From Amycolatopsis decaplanina DSM 44594 (lineage in GTDB: Bacteria > Actinomycetota > Actinomycetes > Mycobacteriales > Pseudonocardiaceae), in the NCBI RefSeq assembly GCF_000342005.1, contig NZ_AOHO01000068.1, forward strand, positions 1 through 64,000: a stretch of DNA of 64,000 bases, in the 5' to 3' direction. A program made the position numbers and the translations under genes. The notes beneath the pieces were generated by a model, which had not been told where the DNA came from, searched no databases, and worked only from the letters and a program-made list of their open reading frames with translations. Below are positions 53,836 to 63,105 of this stretch, piece after piece; position 1 is the first letter of the stretch, and each line of letters opens with the position of its first letter.

Positions 53836-54657
53836 TCAACCACCGAAACCCGGTATCGACGTGACCGGGTGACGATCACCCCGGTAGACCGCCTCACTCA
53901 ATGCGACGACGCGGCCGCGGGTGTCGCGGATCAGCCGCTCCGCCCGCATGACGGGCGTGTGGACGTCGACTCCCAGCAGTTCGGCCTGGCCGGGATCGGC
54001 TAGACCTGGCTCCAGTGTCTCCCGCGCGGTCCGCGCGACCATCCCGAACCGTTCTCGCAGAAGCCGGTGAAGATCGGGGACCGCCAAATCGGCCGGGACG
54101 AGACCGGGAAGCAAGTCCTCTGGCAAAGCGACGTGTTCGATCGCGATGGGTACGCCACCTTGTTCCAGGACCCGGACGACGTTCACCACGGGCGCGCGGT
54201 TCTTCACCTCCAGCCGCACGGTCCGCGACGGGGTCGTGAGAGGGCGGGTGAACGAGAGGACCCTGCTCGACCACCCGGCCTCGTCGAACCCTTTCACCAC
54301 GGCCGGTGGAGTGACCGGCGTGTCCGCGATGTCCTGCAGTGGACCGGTGAACGTGCCACGGCCGTGCCGGCGGATCACCAGTCCCTCGTCGGCCAATTCT
54401 TCGATGGCCGCACGGACGGTAGGGCGGGATACGCCGAGCTCGGCCGCGACGTCACGCTCGGAGGCCACCACCACGCCGGGGGCCGTGTCGCCGATGAGCC
54501 GCACGACATGGCGACGCACCCGCTCGCGTTTCTCGGTGAAACGCCGGTCAGGTCTCGAGAGATCAGGGGGCACCCGATTACTCTCCGCCATCGGCGGTGG
54601 GGCGACCAGAGTCTTCGAGGCAAGAATCGGCGCCGAAACTCTCTCGTCCGCTCTCAT
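53836..54657 (-). CDS. GntR-family regulator with UTRA domain
   Basis: This protein has 273 residues. The N-terminal winged helix-turn-helix (ASERDVAAELGVSRPTVRAA, then GLVIRRHGRGTF) is typical GntR. The C-terminal region, with VRVLEQGGVPIAIEHVALP, fits the UTRA ligand-binding domain of the HutC subfamily. The true start may be an internal ATG about 22 residues in. HutC-type regulators usually repress transport or catabolism and respond to a small metabolite. Control of the convergent permease is possible but not shown by any visible operator. Confidence 0.88.
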   Translation of the reverse strand: MRADERVSAPILASKTLVAPPPMAESNRVPPDLSRPDRRFTEKRERVRRHVVRLIGDTAPGVVVASERDVAAELGVSRPTVRAAIEELADEGLVIRRHGRGTFTGPLQDIADTPVTPPAVVKGFDEAGWSSRVLSFTRPLTTPSRTVRLEVKNRAPVVNVVRVLEQGGVPIAIEHVALPEDLLPGLVPADLAVPDLHRLLRERFGMVARTARETLEPGLADPGQAELLGVDVHTPVMRAERLIRDTRGRVVALSEAVYRGDRHPVTSIPGFGG

Positions 54658-54861
54658 GCCCGGCGTCTTGGCGATCGGCGACTAAGCTTGTAACCAGCGC
54701 CTCCATCCGCGATGGAGGGGTCGGACGGGGATGTGCGAACCGCGCTTTCCGGCCCGGCAGCGCTCTGGCGGCCAAGGTCGCGAAGGGTAATAGAGTGCTT
54801 ATGAAGTAGCCGGCGTCACTCTTCTTCATGTCCCGAGACGGGCGGGAGAGGAGTTCTTGCC

Positions 54862-55497
54862 ATGGATGCGGTGAAAGTCCTGGTGCAGGCGAGTGACGAG
54901 TTCACCGGTGCGGGCGTCAAGGCCATGCTGGGCGCCAGTGAGCAGCTTCAGCTGCTGATGGACACCCGCGCCGGACGTCCGGACGTGATCTTGGTGGTCG
55001 TGGACGGGGTCGTGGGAAGCAGTACCTTCGCGTTCCTGCGTCAGTACCAGGGGACGGGCGTCACTTCGGCACCACGCGCCGTGGTCGTCGCCGACCGGTT
55101 CCGCGCCGAAGACCTGCTGGTCGCCGTCGAATGTGGGGTGACGGCCTTGCTCTCCCGGAACGAGATCAAAGAGGGCACTTTGGCGTCCGCGGTCCTCGCG
55201 GTGAGCCGGGGGGCCGCGCTGATGCCCTACCGGCTGCAAGGCATCCTCCTCGACCAGCTCACCCAGCTCAGATTCCAGGTGCTGGCGCCGGCGGGCTTGA
55301 CGCTCTTCGGTTTCGAAACGCGGGAACGTGACGTGCTTCAGCTCATCGCCGAGGGCTACCAGACCGACGAGATCGCCAAGAAACTCACCTATTCCGAAGG
55401 CACGGTCAAGAACGTCCTGTACGGGCTGATGAACCGGCTGCGACTCAACACCCGATCCCAGGCGGTCGCTTATGCCATGCGGGCCGGGTTGATTTGA
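54862..55497 (+). CDS. LuxR-type regulator with degenerate receiver domain (copy 1)
   Basis: This 211-residue protein is organised like a NarL response regulator. The N-terminal receiver-like domain lacks the phospho-acceptor Asp: the strand reads PDVILVVVDG, with Val where Asp should be. The C-terminal HTH is FETRERDVLQLIAEGYQTDE, then YSEGTVKNVLYGLMNRLRL. No histidine kinase is nearby. It is probably a phosphorylation-independent regulator. It forms a tandem pair with the next gene, 100 bases downstream, suggesting duplication. Confidence 0.85.
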   Translation: MDAVKVLVQASDEFTGAGVKAMLGASEQLQLLMDTRAGRPDVILVVVDGVVGSSTFAFLRQYQGTGVTSAPRAVVVADRFRAEDLLVAVECGVTALLSRNEIKEGTLASAVLAVSRGAALMPYRLQGILLDQLTQLRFQVLAPAGLTLFGFETRERDVLQLIAEGYQTDEIAKKLTYSEGTVKNVLYGLMNRLRLNTRSQAVAYAMRAGLI

Positions 55498-55598
55498 TCC
55501 GCACTCCGGGCTACCGGCGTGTCGACGAGAACTGTGGCAAATCTGCTCGAGTTACGGCCGTCGATCCGACAGGGATCGCGGCCAGGTGGAGGGTCGAA

Positions 55599-56219
55599 AT
55601 GGAACCGGTACAGGTAGCCGTCCAAGCGACGGATTCGATCACGAAGACCGGGTTGACCAGCTTTTTGCGGACCCGTTCCGAAGTAGCCGTGACCGATATC
55701 GGCATGGTGACCGAGCAGGACGTGCTCATGGTCCAAGCGGACCGGATGACTCCACAGATCGTCGCGGACCTCCGTCAGGGCGCCCTTGCCATGGTCCCCA
55801 AGGTGCTGTTGGTCGGCGAACTCCGGGAGAACGACGTCCTCAGCGCTGTCGAGTGCCGCGTGGTCGCGGTGCTCCCGCGGAACCGCACGTCCGGTGACCG
55901 GCTGGTCGAGGCCATCCTGGCCGCGGGTTCCGGACGCGGCCAGCTGCCGCCGGACCTGCTCGGTCAGCTGCTCGACAGTGTGCGGCGGCTCCAGCACGAC
56001 GTGCTCTCGCCGCGCGGGCTGAGCGCGGCCGGCCTGACCTCACGCGAAGTCGACGTCCTCAGGCTCATGGCCGACGGCTGGGACACCGGTGACATCGCCG
56101 AGAAACTGTGCTACTCCGAGCGCACGGTCAAGAACGTGATCTACGAGTTGACCAGCAGGCTCAATCTGCGCAACCGGCCGCACGCGGTCGCCTACGCCAT
56201 GCAGGCCGGCATCATCTGA
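55599..56219 (+). CDS. LuxR-type regulator with degenerate receiver domain (copy 2)
   Basis: This is a 206-residue paralogue of the preceding gene. The receiver-like domain again lacks the expected Asp (QDVLMVQADRM). The HTH is LTSREVDVLRLMADGWDTGD, then YSERTVKNVIYELTSRLNL. A GGAGGG site lies six bases before the ATG at 55599; the longer frame from 55494 begins inside the previous gene and is unlikely. The pair may form homo- or heterodimers. They are reminiscent of atypical response regulators that control antibiotic clusters. Confidence 0.85.
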   Translation: MEPVQVAVQATDSITKTGLTSFLRTRSEVAVTDIGMVTEQDVLMVQADRMTPQIVADLRQGALAMVPKVLLVGELRENDVLSAVECRVVAVLPRNRTSGDRLVEAILAAGSGRGQLPPDLLGQLLDSVRRLQHDVLSPRGLSAAGLTSREVDVLRLMADGWDTGDIAEKLCYSERTVKNVIYELTSRLNLRNRPHAVAYAMQAGII

Positions 56220-56277
56220 TCCCGGCGCGCCTTCAGAGCTTCCGTCGTCGGCACGTTTCTGGAAGGAGGTAGCAGCG

Positions 56278-56475
56278 GTGGACAAACCGCGCACATCGCC
56301 CTGGGTTGAACTGGACAGAACCGTGGCCGTCGAGACGGTGCCGTTCTCCCTCGACGACGTCGACTACGAGATCGACCTTACCGTTGATCGCGCGACAAGC
56401 CTGCGGAAACTCTTGGAGCGGTACATCAGGGCGGGGCGGCGGAAACCGGGCGCGTACTTCTCTTGTGAACGATGA
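56278..56475 (+). CDS. Lsr2 N-terminal-domain-only protein
   Basis: This 65-residue protein starts with GTG, eight bases after AAGGAGG. VPFSLDDVDYEIDLTVDRAT, then LRKLLERYIRAGRRKPG, matches the N-terminal dimerisation domain of Lsr2, the actinobacterial H-NS-like silencer. The C-terminal DNA-binding domain with the RGR-type AT-hook-like motif is absent. The protein stops at AYFSCER and the convergent gene begins its stop 39 bases later, so there is no room for it. A stand-alone dimerisation domain could antagonise full-length Lsr2 by forming mixed oligomers. It may also be a broken gene, but the strong ribosome site and clean stop argue for function. Confidence 0.8.
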   Translation: MDKPRTSPWVELDRTVAVETVPFSLDDVDYEIDLTVDRATSLRKLLERYIRAGRRKPGAYFSCER

Positions 56476-56513
56476 CTTTCAGAACGGTGGCGCGGGCGCC
56501 CGCCGATACCGGA

Positions 56514-57794
56514 TCAAGGCGTCTCCAGCGTCTTGTTCAGCAACGCGCGTCTGCCGGAGATCCCGAGCTTGCGGTAGACGTTGGAAAGGTGGAACTCGAT
56601 CGTGCGCACGGTGAGCACCAACCGCTCCGCGATCTGTTTGTTGCTGTAGCCTGCTTGCGCCATTTCCGCGATCTTCAGCTCCTGCGCGGTCAACTGCGTC
56701 TGCTGCAGGGACTGCGTGAGCTCGCCCAACATCTTTTCAGCCAGCTCCGCGACCTTCGTGTTGCCGATCCGCCGGGCCATCTGACCGGCTCGCTTGAACT
56801 GTTCCCTCGCCGCGGTGCCGTCGCCGGATTCCATCAGCCGGACGCCCTGCTCGTAACTGCTCGCGGCGATCCCGGCAGGTGACAGGGCGGCGTCCAGCAG
56901 GTCGATGGCGTCGTTGAGCAGCCTGGACGGCCGATCGGGTTCATCGACCATCGCGCGTACGTACTGCGCCCAGCCGACGTAGGCCAGGCCTCCCCAGCCC
57001 CGAGCGGCTTCTTCCTCCTCGTCCGCCAACGCGGAGGCCAGTTCGGACCGCCCATCGGCGGCGGCGGCCAGTGCCGCCACCCCCCGGCGGCGTACGACTG
57101 CGGAATGCGCGGCCACCTCGGAGACCGGGCCCCGCAGGCACGCCAGCATGTCCGCCAAGGCCGCGGCGGGACGGCCCGCCGCCAGATGGAGTTCCCCGCG
57201 TATGGCCAGCAGCAGGGGGCGGGCGGCGGGCCGCCCCGCGAGCAGCTCGTCGAAATCGTATTCGTCGAGGACCGCCTCAGCGGCTGCGACGTCTCCGGCG
57301 GTAGCGAGCGCCTCGACAAGGAAGGGCACGGCGAGATCGCGGACGAAGCGGTGGGGCGTCGAGGAGATGAGCCGCTCCAGCAGTGTTCTCACGCCCGACA
57401 CGTCCCCGGCGTGTTTGGCGTGTTGAGCCCGCAAAAGGGCCACGACATCGTCGAGCCGGTCATCGGAGGAGCTCTCGAACCTACTGATGTGCCCGTCCGC
57501 GCTCAGGAGCTCACCGGAACAGATCAGCACCGTCACCCCGTGCCAAACGCAGCGTGCGTACCTCGTACAGGAATCGTCGGCGAGCGCGATTTCCGCCTGC
57601 CGGATGGCACCGAGCCGGTCGGTGCACCGAATCAGGTTCGTCAGTGCCGCCGTTGCCGGACATCCTTCGTGCGACTTCGGCAGGGGATCCCAGATCGTCT
57701 CGACTTCGACACGACCCACGAGATCCCGCACCGAGCGCGGTCCCGTTCCCCGCGGGACCTCCTGCGTGTCGTCGGTCTTCCAGGAGTTTCCCAT
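56514..57794 (-). CDS. LuxR-family regulator with TPR-like body
   Basis: This 426-residue protein has mainly helical, Ala/Leu-rich TPR-like sequence and a C-terminal LuxR HTH (LTAQELKIAEMAQAGYSNKQ, then VLTVRTIEFHLSNVYRKL). No P-loop ATPase is present. The HTH recognition region is very similar to that of the cluster regulator at 24695-26101 (both have TVEFHLSN or TIEFHLSN, then RKL-ISGR), so the two may recognise related sites. It converges with the Lsr2-like gene. Confidence 0.85.
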   Translation of the reverse strand: MGNSWKTDDTQEVPRGTGPRSVRDLVGRVEVETIWDPLPKSHEGCPATAALTNLIRCTDRLGAIRQAEIALADDSCTRYARCVWHGVTVLICSGELLSADGHISRFESSSDDRLDDVVALLRAQHAKHAGDVSGVRTLLERLISSTPHRFVRDLAVPFLVEALATAGDVAAAEAVLDEYDFDELLAGRPAARPLLLAIRGELHLAAGRPAAALADMLACLRGPVSEVAAHSAVVRRRGVAALAAAADGRSELASALADEEEEAARGWGGLAYVGWAQYVRAMVDEPDRPSRLLNDAIDLLDAALSPAGIAASSYEQGVRLMESGDGTAAREQFKRAGQMARRIGNTKVAELAEKMLGELTQSLQQTQLTAQELKIAEMAQAGYSNKQIAERLVLTVRTIEFHLSNVYRKLGISGRRALLNKTLETP

Positions 57795-57976
57795 GACCAG
57801 GACGATAGCCGCCCACCGGCGTGGTTCCCTGGCACGAAAAGGGCACGATCAGAGCATCACCCGATCAGACTAGGCAGGTAGGTCGAGTGGTCTAACGTCC
57901 TGTTCGACGGCCCCGCACCATTTCCGCGATCATCAGCAGGTCGATGGCGCCGCTGAACAGCCTCCCCGCCACCTGG

Positions 57977-58315
57977 CTAATGAGCGGACAACGCGAATCG
58001 ATCCAGATCGATGTCCTGAATGAGGTCGAGTGCCGATCGAAGCATCCGCTCGGCGGATTCGTGATCGCAGCGTTCTGATGCGCGAAGGGCTTCAGCGGCA
58101 TTCGACAAGCCGATCATGAGGTCCGCCCGTTGCTCCTCGGCCAGCACGTCACACGTCTTGGTGTTGAGACGCACCAGCCGATCGATATAGCTGTCCAGCC
58201 AGCTGGCCAGCTCCATATGCGGCAGCAGCACCCCCAAAGGCCTTGGCGGGGCGTCGGCCGCCGGCAGGGTCCACCTGATTCCCGCACGCGGCTTGCCGAG
58301 CCCCTCTGACCTCAC
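57977..58315 (-). CDS. Hypothetical helical protein
   Basis: This protein has 112 residues from a GTG at 58315, or 79 from an internal ATG at 58216. The second half (SWLDSYIDRLVRLNTKTCDV, then LSNAAEALRASERCDHESAE) is regular amphipathic helix with typical coding composition. No family is recognised. The first 30 residues are Pro/Arg-rich and may not be translated. A GAGGGTGAGG stretch precedes the GTG. It stands alone between divergent or convergent regulators. Confidence 0.55.
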   Translation of the reverse strand: MRSEGLGKPRAGIRWTLPAADAPPRPLGVLLPHMELASWLDSYIDRLVRLNTKTCDVLAEEQRADLMIGLSNAAEALRASERCDHESAERMLRSALDLIQDIDLDRFALSAH

Positions 58316-58799
58316 GATGCCTCACCCTCATTTGTCGTCGTCGCGCACAAGCTGACCCGACCCTCGTTTCGGAGCCTGTTTCGCGTTTTTCGGGCGTCCA
58401 CGCTTTACCCACAGCCATTAACCGTATTTCAGCTTAGCAGAGAACGGAACATCATGAGACGACGAACACGCCGCCGGGACGTAACGGTGAATTAATCACC
58501 GATCGCGAACTCCATCGTTGCGTCGCCAGGGAATCTCAATTCACTTACCGAGGCAGTATGTGGCGAGCAGCCTCTGACAGTGGGCCAACAAGACCGGCAT
58601 CCTCACTCGCCGTGGAGCAGGGAGGAAAGTTATGATCAACCGTTCATCCATCCGGGCAGGCAACGTCCACCCCACGGGTCATCGAAGTGACCAAAAGACC
58701 GTTTGGACATTCGAAATTCCAGACTCGGCTTCGCTACAAACCCGCCGGTACCGAACATTTTATGGAGTCGTAAGCCAAATGGGCGCCGGTAACGGCCGG

Positions 58800-58849
58800 G
58801 CCGTGAAGGACTGCTTAAGGGACTCAGAGTCCCTCAAAGTTCCCCTCAC
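58800..58849. repeat. Diverged copy of the 51985 palindrome
   Basis: The first 38 bases match 51985-52022 at 34 positions without gaps. The inner hairpin AGGGACT-CAG-AGTCCCT is kept, but the right arm has decayed, so the long stem is lost. Like its relative, it lies between divergent genes. Confidence 0.75.
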
Positions 58850-58914
58850 CCGTCGCGAAAAGCAGCACCGCCGGTCGCAACGGCGGCGCGTCAAGGACCC
58901 CTTCCCTCGGCTCA

Positions 58915-58930
58915 GTCGAGGAAACTCGAC
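58915..58930. repeat. Short hairpin with GAAA tetraloop
   Basis: GTCGAG and CTCGAC form a 6-bp stem closed by GAAA, a stable tetraloop class. It lies about 65 bases after the decayed palindrome. Function is unknown. Confidence 0.5.
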
Positions 58931-59213
58931 CTTCACACCTTCCCCCAGTACGTGAGCAAAGGCCGCAGGCCACGAGTAGGCACCGAAGGCTCTCCCTCGC
59001 CCACCCTCAGACACCCCCGATCAGGCGTACGCGCCGCGCGAGTATCCGCCGAACATCACCTCATCCGATGAAAGCGACAGACTTTCGGCACCCGGGCGTC
59101 ATCTCCTCATCGCCGCCCACGGCACCGCGTTAAGAAACTCTGAAGACGGCGCGCGCAACCTTCTTCGTGTCCACCTCCGATGGCCGGACCCGCGAGCGAA
59201 AGGTGTGCCGATC

Positions 59214-59690
59214 ATGACGAGCCCCGCACTCTCCTTGGCCGGAACCGATAGGGAAGTCCGCGAGGCCGCCTTACGCTACTGGAGTGACTTCGGCTGGCCG
59301 GTCAGGACCAACCACACCGAAGTCGTGCTGTCTCTCCAGCAAGATCTGCTCGCGGTGGCCATGCCCGCCGGACGCGGCGGACCGCTGCTCGAAATACTCG
59401 AAGCAGAGGGAGCCCGCGGCGGAGTCGTGAGCCTGCGCGGGAGCCGACGGCAGTGGTGGGCCTTCCTCATCACCCCGGCGGAGCGGTGGCGAGTGCCACC
59501 GACGCGCGACCTGTGGATGTTCAGCGAAGGCTCGGACCTCCCACTCCCCCATGACACAGCCCTGGTGACCGACGTCGGATGGATTCGCGAGCCGACCCCG
59601 GGTGAGGCGCTCTTCGACGGCGACCGACTACTGGACGCAACGACCGTCCTGTCCCACAGCACCCACACGGGGATTGGGACCGCGCGCTGA
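59214..59690 (+). CDS. Hypothetical protein, possibly DNA-primase/polymerase-like N-terminal domain
   Basis: This protein has 158 residues from the ATG at 59214, with GAAAGG nine bases upstream; a GTG at 59205 is an alternative. The opening EVREAALRYWSDFGWPVRTN resembles small actinomycete proteins annotated as bifunctional primase/polymerase-like, which start with an A-x-x-Y-x-x-x-GWPV pattern. Downstream conserved-looking stretches are GLVVSLRG-like and ITPAERWRVPP. No catalytic acidic triad can be identified, so enzymatic activity is doubtful. Related small proteins often accompany regulators in Streptomyces-like genomes. Confidence 0.6.
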   Translation: MTSPALSLAGTDREVREAALRYWSDFGWPVRTNHTEVVLSLQQDLLAVAMPAGRGGPLLEILEAEGARGGVVSLRGSRRQWWAFLITPAERWRVPPTRDLWMFSEGSDLPLPHDTALVTDVGWIREPTPGEALFDGDRLLDATTVLSHSTHTGIGTAR

Positions 59691-59994
59691 CCACTCAGCT
59701 GTCCAGGCCTGTCCGAAGTCGGCGGCAGTCGCGCCATCGCAGGTCAACCTCCTGCAACGCGGCGGCTTCCACCCAGCACCACTGCCAGAACATGAAGAGT
59801 CTGCGGATTCGCCGGGGCCGACCTGGGGTCCAACCACAGTATCTCGCCCCAGCGTTACGCCTACCGGACGTAATCAGCAGATTATTCAACCACGCCAGCG
59901 AGACCGTTCGGGTGATTCGGTTGGTCCGACAGCCCGGTCGATCAGCACCCACTGACTCCCATTCGGTACTTGCGAGCACACTGCGGAGGCGAAG
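59691..59994. other. Intergenic region, 304 bp
   Basis: This region lies upstream of the SARP pair and should contain its promoter. No gene, hairpin or clear operator repeat was seen. Confidence 0.4.
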
Positions 59995-62900
59995 ATGCAC
60001 TTGCAGCTTGACCTCTTCGGTCCAGTCCGCGCTTGGCGGGGCAACGACGAAATCGTGCTGGGATCGGCCCAGCGCAGAACGCTGCTGGCGATCCTGGCGT
60101 TCCAGGCCAACCAGGTCGTCACGCGGTCGGACCTCATCGACGCGATCTGGGGCGAAAACGCGCCGGCCAGTGCCAACGGCAGCATCTACACCTACGTCTC
60201 CTCCCTGCGTTCCGCCCTCGACCCCACCCGTACCCTGCGCGACGCCACCGCCTTGCTGGCTTCGAGCGGACCGGGCTACTGCCTCCGGGTCGAAGCCGAG
60301 GCGATCGATGTCGCCCGGTTCGAGAATCTTCGCGAACGGGCCCGGCTGTGCCTGCGTGGACAGGACGTCACCGGCGCGCTCGCCGCGTTGGACAACGCGC
60401 TCGGGCTCTTCCAGGACGAACCGATGGCCGGTCTGTCCGGGCCCTATGCCGAGACCCAGCGCGAACGCCTGAAGGAACTGCGGCTGGAGGTCGTCGAACG
60501 CCGCGCCAAGATCCTGCTCGACGTCGGCGAGCACCAGAAGGTGCTCACCGAACTGACGCCGGTCGCCGCGGAACACCCGGTCCGGGAAGGCCTGCAGAGC
60601 CTCCACCTGCTCGCGCTCTACCGGTGTGGGCGCCGCGACGAGGCGCTGGGCGCGTTCGAGCGACTCCGTTCCACCACGATCGACGAACTCGGCGTCGAAC
60701 CGGGCACCGACCTGACAGCGCGATACGAGCAGATCCGCGCCGACGACCCGGCGCTGTGGCACGGACAGGCGACCGCGCCGCAAGTGACGGCCACCGCCCG
60801 GACGCCCCGCTCCGAGCTTCGCGAGCCCCTCGTCGGCAGGCAATGCGAACTGGCCACGATCCGGACGGCGGTGCGCAGGCTCGGCGAGGGCGTTGGCTGC
60901 TCCGTATGGCTCGAAGGCGAACCAGGCGTCGGCAAGTCCGCGTTGCTCAACGCGGGGCTCGCACAGGTCGAGGCCTGCACGGTCGCCATCGCCTGCGCCG
61001 ATCAACTGGAGCAGCACGATCCGCTCCAGGTCGTGCTCGACTGCCTCGACATCAAACTGACCTCGGCGGACCACCGCCGCCGCGAGGTGGCGCGTGCGGC
61101 CCGCACCATCGCCGCGGACGACGAAGCAGGGACCGCCGCAGTGATCGACCTCGTCGTCGAACTCGTCGGAAACCTGTGCCGTGAACGCCCACTGATCCTC
61201 GTGATGGACGACCTCCAGTGGGCGGACCCGGCCAGCCTCGAAGCGTGGCGACGGCTGGCGGCCGAGGCCGACCGGCTTCCGTTGCTGCTGATCGGGGTGA
61301 GCATGCGTGTGCCGTCCGATCACCGGCTCACCGCGCTGCGTGCCCGGACCACCTCGACGAACACGCATGTCCACAGCCTGGCGCCGCTTTCCCCCCAGGA
61401 GATCCACGCTCTCCTCGCCGAACTCACCGGCGCCGACCCGAGCCCGGCGCTCCTCGAACTCGCGCGCGGCGCGGCGGGGAACCCGCTCTTCGTGCGAGAC
61501 CTCGTCAATGCCCTGGACGGGAACGAGTCGCCGGAGACCACGACCACCGAGGGCCGTCCGGTCTTTCCGCAGCCCGCGCTGGAAACCATCGGCCGCCGCC
61601 TCGGCTTCCTCTCCGCCGCCGCCTCGGAGTTGCTCCGGTGGGCGGCTCTGCTGGACCGGTTCTTCACGCGCGCCGATCTCGCCGCGGCATTGGGAAGGCC
61701 GGTGACGGAGCTCGATCACGTCGTCGCCGAGGTGGAGGCCGTTGGCCTCGTGACCCGCACCCGGGGCAAGCTCACCTTCCGGCATCCGGTCGTCCGCGAG
61801 TCGCTCTACGCCCGGACCCCGACCGCGATCCGGCTGGCCCTGCACCGGCAACTCGCGGAAGCACTCGCCGATGTCGGCGCCCCCGTCGAACGCGTGGCGT
61901 TCCAGTTGCTCGCCGCCCCGATCCCGGTCGACAAGTGGTTCTGTACCTGGTTGGCGCGCGAGGTCTACCAACTGGCGCCGCGAGCTCCCCTGGCGACGAT
62001 GCGGCTGCTCCAGCGGGTGAACACCTCCGGCGCCGTTCCCTCGGCACTCCGTGAAACGCTGGGGATTGCGACGGCGCGGATCAAACTCTGGCTCGAACGG
62101 GACCTCACCGCCGACGCGGGCCAGGTCGCCGCCCGCACGAAAGACCCCGAAGTGCTGGCGGAGATGCGCTGGCTGCTCGCCTTCTCGCGCGTCCTCCGTG
62201 GCAATCCCGCTCAGGCCGTGGAGGGAGTCCAGGAGGCGCTCGGGGACGAGGACCTGCCTTCGGCTTGGCGTTCCCTGAACGAGGCCTTGCTGACCCGCGC
62301 CCGGACCGGCGGCCGTCCGGGGGAAGGGAAACCCGCCGTCGAGTCGCGTCCGCCCCTGATCCCGCCACAGCGGACGATGCCGGCCCTCGACCCCGCGGAG
62401 TCCTACTGGTTCGGCCGCTGGGACGCACCGCAGAAGGACCTCACACGTCGCCTTCGCAGCGGCATGACACTCGCACGGCACACCCTCGACCGGTCCCCGG
62501 TCCTGCGGCGGCTCAGCGGGGTCGCCGCGGTGATCGCCGCCCACCGGGGCAGGCCGGACGACGCGCGCACGCACCTGATGTCCGTGTGGGCCTTGGCTCC
62601 CGGCGGGGAGTTCGGTCAGGACGGTACGGACTTCATGCTGGGGGCCAACGCGATGCTCGCCGAGGCGGAGAATCAGCAGGCGGTCGCGTTCAACCTGTTG
62701 TCGGGCCTGCTTGAGTTCGACGACGAGGCGGTGTGTCCTTGGCTACCTGGTCTGGTACGGATCGCGGTAGAGCTGGGCCAGTACGAGGACGCTGAACTCG
62801 CGACGTCGCTGTGCGAACGCACGGCGGGGTACCAGGCGGACGCGCTCCGATGCCGGGCCATCCTCGTCGAGGACCCAATGCCCGCGTTCGAAGCGGCCGG

Positions 62901-63105
62901 GTATCTGCGGACGGCGGGGAACCGCTTCGGCGAGGCGAAGGCCATGGAAGACGCAGCCGCTCTCCTCGTCCGGCAAGGCAAGACGGTCAAAGGCGAAGCG
63001 GCTTTGCGGGTCGCTTTGAACGGCTACGACGAACTCGGTGCGCTCGCCGACATCCGGAGGGCCAAGCAGCGATTCGCTCGCGGACGTGAGCGGGCGTGCC
63101 GATGA
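59995..63105 (+). CDS. SARP/AfsR-type regulator with ATPase and TPR domains
   Basis: This 1036-residue protein has four visible parts. An OmpR-like winged helix spans residues 1-95 (LDLFGPVRAW, VVTRSDLIDAIWG). A bacterial transcriptional activation domain reaches about 255 (GRRDEALGAFERLRST, then IDELGVEPG). An AAA/NACHT-like ATPase has Walker A GEPGVGKSALLN near 310 and Walker B LILVMDDLQWAD near 405. The C-terminal half is helical TPR-like. Such large SARPs activate secondary-metabolite genes. Its stop overlaps the ATG of another SARP gene, so the two are translationally coupled. A target among the window's clusters is possible but not shown. Confidence 0.93.
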   Translation: MHLQLDLFGPVRAWRGNDEIVLGSAQRRTLLAILAFQANQVVTRSDLIDAIWGENAPASANGSIYTYVSSLRSALDPTRTLRDATALLASSGPGYCLRVEAEAIDVARFENLRERARLCLRGQDVTGALAALDNALGLFQDEPMAGLSGPYAETQRERLKELRLEVVERRAKILLDVGEHQKVLTELTPVAAEHPVREGLQSLHLLALYRCGRRDEALGAFERLRSTTIDELGVEPGTDLTARYEQIRADDPALWHGQATAPQVTATARTPRSELREPLVGRQCELATIRTAVRRLGEGVGCSVWLEGEPGVGKSALLNAGLAQVEACTVAIACADQLEQHDPLQVVLDCLDIKLTSADHRRREVARAARTIAADDEAGTAAVIDLVVELVGNLCRERPLILVMDDLQWADPASLEAWRRLAAEADRLPLLLIGVSMRVPSDHRLTALRARTTSTNTHVHSLAPLSPQEIHALLAELTGADPSPALLELARGAAGNPLFVRDLVNALDGNESPETTTTEGRPVFPQPALETIGRRLGFLSAAASELLRWAALLDRFFTRADLAAALGRPVTELDHVVAEVEAVGLVTRTRGKLTFRHPVVRESLYARTPTAIRLALHRQLAEALADVGAPVERVAFQLLAAPIPVDKWFCTWLAREVYQLAPRAPLATMRLLQRVNTSGAVPSALRETLGIATARIKLWLERDLTADAGQVAARTKDPEVLAEMRWLLAFSRVLRGNPAQAVEGVQEALGDEDLPSAWRSLNEALLTRARTGGRPGEGKPAVESRPPLIPPQRTMPALDPAESYWFGRWDAPQKDLTRRLRSGMTLARHTLDRSPVLRRLSGVAAVIAAHRGRPDDARTHLMSVWALAPGGEFGQDGTDFMLGANAMLAEAENQQAVAFNLLSGLLEFDDEAVCPWLPGLVRIAVELGQYEDAELATSLCERTAGYQADALRCRAILVEDPMPAFEAAGYLRTAGNRFGEAKAMEDAAALLVRQGKTVKGEAALRVALNGYDELGALADIRRAKQRFARGRERACR

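Larger units (their letters stand above)
58316..59213. other. Intergenic region of about 900 bp with palindromes
   Basis: No convincing gene is present. A 107-codon plus-strand frame covers 58632-58955, but it runs through the palindromic sequences and has mixed composition. Two hairpin-forming sites are listed separately. Promoters for the divergent genes at 58315 and 59214 should lie here. Confidence 0.5.

Noticed and set aside
59695..62574. 959-codon minus-strand frame
   Set aside because: It is the antisense shadow of the SARP/AfsR gene, which has full domain motifs on the plus strand.
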